A stretch of 64,000 nucleotides of DNA. It comes from Haloferax marinum (lineage in GTDB: Archaea > Halobacteriota > Halobacteria > Halobacteriales > Haloferacaceae). Made by a program: the position numbers and the translations under genes. Positions 60,227 to 64,000 of the stretch are shown one piece after another (the stretch's first letter is position 1; every line of letters begins with the position of its first letter). The stretch lies in contig NZ_WKJQ01000001.1 in NCBI RefSeq assembly GCF_009674625.1, positions 2,604,001 through 2,668,000 on the forward strand. Reading direction: 5' to 3'. The notes under the pieces are model-generated. The model did no database searches. It saw only the letters and a program-made list of their open reading frames with translations, and was not told where the DNA came from.

Positions 60227-61168
60227 GTGACACGGTATCGCAACCTCGTGCTGTTCGTCGTCCTCGCCGCTGTCTGGGGGTCGGCGTTTATGGCTATCAA
60301 AGCCGGATTGGAGTTCTTCCCACCGGTGCTCTTCGCCGCCCTCCGTTACGACATCGCCGGGGTGATAATGCTCGTCTACGCACTCTACGTGACAGACTCG
60401 CCACTCCCCCGTGGTCGAACAGAGTGGACCGAAATCGCTATCGGCGCAATCTTCCTCATCGCGGCCTACCACGCGCTGTTGTTCATCGGTGAGACGGACC
60501 CGGCCGTCACGAGTGCCGCTGCGGCCGTCATCGTGAGTCTCAGTCCGGTTCTCACGTCTGGGTTCGCACGCGTGCTCCTCCCGAGCGAGCGACTGACCAA
60601 ACTCGGTATCGTCGGACTCCTCCTCGGACTCGTCGGCGTGGCCGTCCTCTCGGAACTCGACCCGCAGAATCTACTCGCCGGTGGCACCGTCGCAAAGCTT
60701 CTCATCCTCGGTGCAGCGGCGTCGTTCGCTCTCGGGTCGGTCCTCACCCGCCGCCTCGAATCAGAGATGCCGATAGAGACGATGGAAGCGTGGTCGATGC
60801 TCGGCGGAGCGCTGTTGATGCACATCGTCTCGGTGGGACTCGGAGAGTCGTTCACCGAGGTCGTCGTGAACACGGAGTCGCTTCTCGCACTCGGCTATCT
60901 GTCCATCGCCGCGAGTGCAATCGGCTTCCTCATCTACTTCGACTTGCTCGAACAGTTGGGTCCCATCGAAATCAATCTCGTCTCCTACGTGGCACCGATA
61001 TTCGCCGCACTCGCTGGGTGGGCGTTCTTGAGCGAAGTGCCGAACGTCGCTACTGCGAGCGGATTCGGCCTCATCTTCCTCGGCTTCGTCCTCCTGAAAC
61101 GCGGGGCGATTCGGCGTGAACTCCGCCACCGGTTCGGCAGTGCGTCCTCACCGAGCGACTCAGACTGA
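60227..61168 (+). CDS. DMT-superfamily (EamA-like) permease
   Basis: 313 residues from the GTG at 60227 (VTRYRNLVLFVVLAAVWGSA), about ten helices in two EamA halves (VWGSAFMAIKAGLEFFPPVL; IAASAIGFLIYFDLLEQLG). The open frame to 60032 upstream is Arg/Glu-rich and not part of a membrane protein. May export amino acids or other small metabolites. The C terminus is basic then SSPSDSD. Confidence 0.88.
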   Translation: MTRYRNLVLFVVLAAVWGSAFMAIKAGLEFFPPVLFAALRYDIAGVIMLVYALYVTDSPLPRGRTEWTEIAIGAIFLIAAYHALLFIGETDPAVTSAAAAVIVSLSPVLTSGFARVLLPSERLTKLGIVGLLLGLVGVAVLSELDPQNLLAGGTVAKLLILGAAASFALGSVLTRRLESEMPIETMEAWSMLGGALLMHIVSVGLGESFTEVVVNTESLLALGYLSIAASAIGFLIYFDLLEQLGPIEINLVSYVAPIFAALAGWAFLSEVPNVATASGFGLIFLGFVLLKRGAIRRELRHRFGSASSPSDSD

Positions 61169-61179
61169 GGTAGTGACCG

Positions 61180-61250
61180 AGGCCGAGGCGGAGACTGAGC
61201 GTCTGTTTTCAGTTCTATCGTCGGTTCTGCGTTCGGTTCTGCGTTCGGTT
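61180..61250. repeat. Short direct repeats TTCTGCGTTCGG
   Basis: GTTCTGCGTTCG occurs twice within 61222-61250, in a T-rich tract (TCGGTTCTGCGTTCGGTTCTGCGTTCGG), after the DMT permease; likely the transcription end region. Confidence 0.5.
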
Positions 61251-61272
61251 CGACCTTCGATTCTATCTTCAG

Positions 61273-61554
61273 TTACTCGTCGATTCGTTCGACTGCTGTG
61301 ACCTCACCAACCATCGACCAGCCGTCTTCACCCGGTGCTCGACGACCGACGATGACCGACTCGTTGTCGTCAGTCGTCGCGAATCGATACAGTGCGTCGT
61401 CGCCGGTTCGTGTCCCTTCTGCCTGAAACTCCGTCTGGAAGAACTCTGCGCTCTTTAGCGAAAACGTGTCTTCGATGTCGTCGCCGACGACGAGACGCAT
61501 CGCCTTCGGGTGGATGTTGTACATACGCTTGGCGACTCGGTTGAGATCCGACAT
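61273..61554 (-). CDS. Small acidic protein, unknown (possibly beta-barrel)
   Basis: 93 residues from ATG 61554 (MSDLNRVAKRMYNIHPKAMR). SLKSAEFFQTEFQAEGTRTG and SVIVGRRAPGEDGWSMVGEV alternate hydrophobic and polar residues as in beta strands. No family recognised. Convergent with the DMT permease. Confidence 0.65.
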   Translation of the reverse strand: MSDLNRVAKRMYNIHPKAMRLVVGDDIEDTFSLKSAEFFQTEFQAEGTRTGDDALYRFATTDDNESVIVGRRAPGEDGWSMVGEVTAVERIDE

Positions 61555-61968
61555 GGTTCGCCAGTCGTTCCCCTGAAGTAAATCGATACGGGAACGCCGT
61601 CGGCTCCGACACCGGGTCTTGCAGGCACAACCCACCTTTTCCCTCCGTTAGGATGGCAGACTGTCTCACAGGGGGTCATATTTCGTTATTCCTAACTAGC
61701 AACTTGATGGGGGTCGTGTGTGTCGATTTGTGTGCGCATAACGTCACGTTCGGTCGGCATATTCAACTGACCGTTACAGTTCAATATTACAGATGGTAAT
61801 TCAGAAGAAAAACGTTAGAAGCGTCTATAAACGGTTAAATGACTTCTCAGGCGCGCATGAAATTTCATATTTACCAGAATATCTCCGATAAATGAGGGTG
61901 AAACGAAGTGAATCCTCGCACGTAATTATGACCCCTCGTGTCGTTATAGAAGATGCAGGTTCCCCGCT
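61555..61968. other. AT-rich intergenic region, no protein gene
   Basis: From 61670 to 61950 the sequence is unusually AT-rich for this genome (TTTCGTTATTCCTAACTAGC..., ATGAAATTTCAT palindrome at about 61857-61868). It might hold an RNA gene or be the promoter region of the 61969 gene. No tRNA is seen. Confidence 0.5.
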
Positions 61969-62235
61969 ATGTCGAATTCATCAACCAACCTCCCCCGCGA
62001 ACGCATCTCCAGACTCCGGGAGATGGTCGCAGACGAACAGCAACTACCGACCGGTGTGAGACTCGTCGCAGCACCCCTCCGCTTCGTCGGGTTTTGGGCC
62101 GCAGTCGCCCTCCCCTTCCTGTACGTGCCACTCTTGTTCGGTGGCCTGCAGGCGAGCGAACTTACGGTCTTCGTGGCGCTCGTCGCCCTCAACGCTCTCG
62201 CACTCGTTATCGGTCACAACTACGCCCGTTCGTAA
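61969..62235 (+). CDS. Small two-helix membrane protein
   Basis: 88 residues. MSNSSTNLPRERISRLREMV is cytoplasmic, then FVGFWAAVALPFLYVPLLF and LTVFVALVALNALALVIGH are two helices, followed by a short basic tail. Unknown function. ATG 61969 is used; one nearby alternative frame overlaps it but is a shadow. Confidence 0.65.
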   Translation: MSNSSTNLPRERISRLREMVADEQQLPTGVRLVAAPLRFVGFWAAVALPFLYVPLLFGGLQASELTVFVALVALNALALVIGHNYARS

Positions 62236-62367
62236 TCACCGGGTCGCCCCTCCTCCACTCCGACTTTTTACGGATATCCCGACTGCGATAGTGTTCTGTT
62301 AATCCACGATATTCCGCTGTGAACGGAAATCGGGGTTCTTTATTCTCGGCCAGTCGTCGATTCGGGT

Positions 62368-63351
62368 ATGTCGCTCGAGATGGTCCCGTTGGGACGAACC
62401 GGAACGAAGGTTTCGGAACTCGCGTTCGGTACGTGGCGATTTGGCCGACAGAACGACACCGGCGACGTCGAAGTCGGTGCCGCACAGGCACACTCACTTC
62501 TCGACGCCTACGCCGCTGCAGGTGGGAACTTCATCGACACTGCAGACATGTACGGAGACGGTGCGAGCGAGACGTACATCGGCGAGTGGCTTTCGAGTCG
62601 CGACCGAGAGGACTTCGTCGTCGCGTCGAAGATATTCTGGCCAACTCGCGACGACGCCAACGGCCGCGGCCTCAACCGCAAACATCTCCGCCGACAGATC
62701 GACCGCATCCTCGACCGACTCCGGACCGACTACGTGGACCTGCTGTACATCCACCGCTGGGACGACGACACCCCCGTCGAGGAGTTCATGCGCACGCTCG
62801 ACCAGTTCGTCCGCGACGGGAAGGTGAACTACCTCGGAACCTCCACGCTCGACCCGAACGCCTGGAAGGTCGTCAAGGCGAACGAGTTAGCCGACCGCCG
62901 GGGGTACGAACCCTTCCGAATCGCACAACCGCGGTACAACGTCGTCAACCGAGAAGTCGAGGGCAACTATCTCGAGATGTGTGCGGACTACGACATCGGC
63001 GTCATCCCGTGGTCACCGCTCGCGGGTGGCTTTCTCACCGGCAAGTACGCTCGCGACGAGACCCCGCCGCCGGACTCCCGCGCCGCGAACGACCAGCGGT
63101 TCGCGGATTCGTATCTCACCTCGGAGAACTTCGACGCGCTCGACGCCGTCGAGTCAGTCGCTGCAGCGGTCGGTGCGTCGCCCGCACAGGTGAGTCTCGC
63201 GTGGCTCATGCACCACCCACAGGTGACGGCACCGGTCATCGGTGCGCGGACCGTTGACCAACTCCAAGAGAACGTCGTCGCCGCCAACATCGACCTCTCT
63301 GCCGACCAGTTCGAGCGTCTCTCGGCCGCCAAACGTCACCTCTCGGTGTAG
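62368..63351 (+). CDS. Aldo/keto reductase
   Basis: 327 residues of the AKR (beta/alpha)8 barrel. Catalytic tetrad: Asp in FIDTADMYG, Tyr following (MYGDGAS), Lys in VASKIFWP and His in LLYIHRWDDDT. NADP is expected from the C-terminal PVIGARTVDQLQENV pattern. KVNYLGTSTLDPNAWKV and VIPWSPLAGGFLTGKY match archaeal AKR of the 'general stress/YghZ' branch. Substrate unknown. Confidence 0.93.
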   Translation: MSLEMVPLGRTGTKVSELAFGTWRFGRQNDTGDVEVGAAQAHSLLDAYAAAGGNFIDTADMYGDGASETYIGEWLSSRDREDFVVASKIFWPTRDDANGRGLNRKHLRRQIDRILDRLRTDYVDLLYIHRWDDDTPVEEFMRTLDQFVRDGKVNYLGTSTLDPNAWKVVKANELADRRGYEPFRIAQPRYNVVNREVEGNYLEMCADYDIGVIPWSPLAGGFLTGKYARDETPPPDSRAANDQRFADSYLTSENFDALDAVESVAAAVGASPAQVSLAWLMHHPQVTAPVIGARTVDQLQENVVAANIDLSADQFERLSAAKRHLSV

Positions 63352-63399
63352 AGCGTCCAAACCGTCAGGTGTAGGTGTCGCGGGCGGGAACTACCGACT

Positions 63400-63966
63400 A
63401 TGACCGACGACTCGTTCGACTCCGAGGCGTACGTCGACGAACTCCGAGCGAAGCGGCGTGAGAAAGACGACTTCTTCGACACCCACCCGCAGTCGCCGAT
63501 TCCACCGGCAGAGCGCGACGCGTTCGACGGCCTGGACTACTTCGACCCGGACCCGGAGTACCGCGTCTCTGCGACCGTCGAGACCCACGCCGACCCCGAA
63601 CCCGTCGTGATGGACACCTCGGCCGGCCGCGAAGTTCGGTATCTTCGCGTCGCGACCTTCCACTTCGAACTGCGTGGCACCGACCTCGAACTCGGTGCGT
63701 ACCAACAGGAACACGAAGACACGCCCACGCTCTTCGTCCCGTTCCGCGACAAGACCACCGGGCAGCAGACGTACGACGGTGGCCGGTACATGGAACTCAC
63801 GCCGGACGTCCCGCTCGACGAACTCGACGACATCGTCGTGGACTTCAACATCGCCTACAACCCGTTTTGCGCCTTTACCGAGACGTTCGACTGTCCGCTT
63901 CCGCCGGAAGAAAACTGGCTCCCCGTCGTCGTCCCCGCGGGCGAGAAGAAATACGAGTCTCACTAG
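63400..63966 (+). CDS. DUF1684 family protein
   Basis: 188 residues. YNPFCAFTETFDCPLPPEEN and VVVPAGEKKYESH give the DUF1684 C-terminal signature (CAxxxxFDCPLPPxEN), and RRYLRVATFHFELRG-like region the core. Function is not established; the conserved Cys and acidic residues are clustered on one side. The stop at 63964-63966 leaves 34 bp to the window edge. Confidence 0.88.
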   Translation: MTDDSFDSEAYVDELRAKRREKDDFFDTHPQSPIPPAERDAFDGLDYFDPDPEYRVSATVETHADPEPVVMDTSAGREVRYLRVATFHFELRGTDLELGAYQQEHEDTPTLFVPFRDKTTGQQTYDGGRYMELTPDVPLDELDDIVVDFNIAYNPFCAFTETFDCPLPPEENWLPVVVPAGEKKYESH

Positions 63967-64000
63967 CGGCCGAAAGCGCAAGTTCCATATCAACTGCTTC

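Overview
The window is a 64 kb piece of a halophilic archaeal chromosome, most likely Haloferax or a close relative. The signs are GC-rich coding sequence with very acidic proteins, Tat-type lipoprotein signals (RR motif plus LAGC lipobox) on all three solute-binding proteins, A/T-rich TATA elements 25-30 nt before start codons (leaderless transcription), ATGA/TGATG gene overlaps and archaeal information-processing genes (RFC large subunit, EF-1alpha, archaeal-type HMG-CoA synthase). The genus is an inference from general character; no alignment was run. I saw no rRNA, CRISPR array, transposase or integrase. One tRNA gene is present, tRNA-Val(CAC), on the minus strand.

Layout. 0-4.6 kb: a two-gene pilin-like/Ig-domain secretion cluster cut by the window edge, a HAD hydrolase, a small membrane protein and a secreted protein with three long repeats. 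4.9-6.5 kb: tRNA-Val with a duplicated 3' end, a small basic protein, cobalamin adenosyltransferase and a glutaredoxin-like protein. 6.5-10.1 kb: a large Eco57I/type IIG-like DNA methyltransferase. 10.3-13.2 kb: zinc/manganese ABC transporter (binding protein, ATPase, permease) behind a 14-bp palindromic operator candidate. 13.4-17.8 kb: a zinc-ribbon protein and the glycine cleavage operon gcvT-gcvH-gcvPA-gcvPB, bracketed by a 27-bp inverted repeat. 18.2-21.7 kb: a bacterial-type prolyl-tRNA-synthetase-like protein and EF-1alpha. 22-30 kb: RimK ATP-grasp fused to a retropepsin-like domain, NYN protein, TatD-like hydrolase, DUF2150, a second pilin-like/Ig protein, HMG-CoA synthase (mevalonate pathway for isoprenoid lipids). 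30-37.8 kb: HTH regulator, YdjM-like membrane protein, acetyltransferases, amidohydrolase, MFS transporter, small membrane proteins. 38.3-41 kb: an accessory island with a putative type II restriction endonuclease, a cytosine-C5 methyltransferase and a divergent 58-residue AbrB/SpoVT-type regulator. 41.4-49.7 kb: rfcL, alcohol dehydrogenase, polar amino acid ABC transporter, heme A synthase, a degenerate M24 peptidase. 49.8-60.1 kb: malic enzyme/phosphotransacetylase fusion, TauE/SafE permease, RNase H-like protein and a complete five-gene peptide (dipeptide/oligopeptide) ABC operon. 60-64 kb: DMT permease, small proteins, aldo/keto reductase, DUF1684.

How the parts work together. Most of the window is nutrient uptake and central metabolism: three ABC systems (metal, amino acid, peptide), glycine catabolism to one-carbon units, malate to pyruvate plus an acetyl-phosphate-type domain, heme A for the terminal oxidase and mevalonate entry. 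Two independent DNA-modification loci form the defence part. The best candidates for something not yet described are the AbrB-controlled restriction-modification island, the paired TTAG-N6-CTAA palindromes, the inverted-repeat bracketed glycine cassette, the editing-domain-less ProRS paralog, and the RimK-retropepsin fusion.
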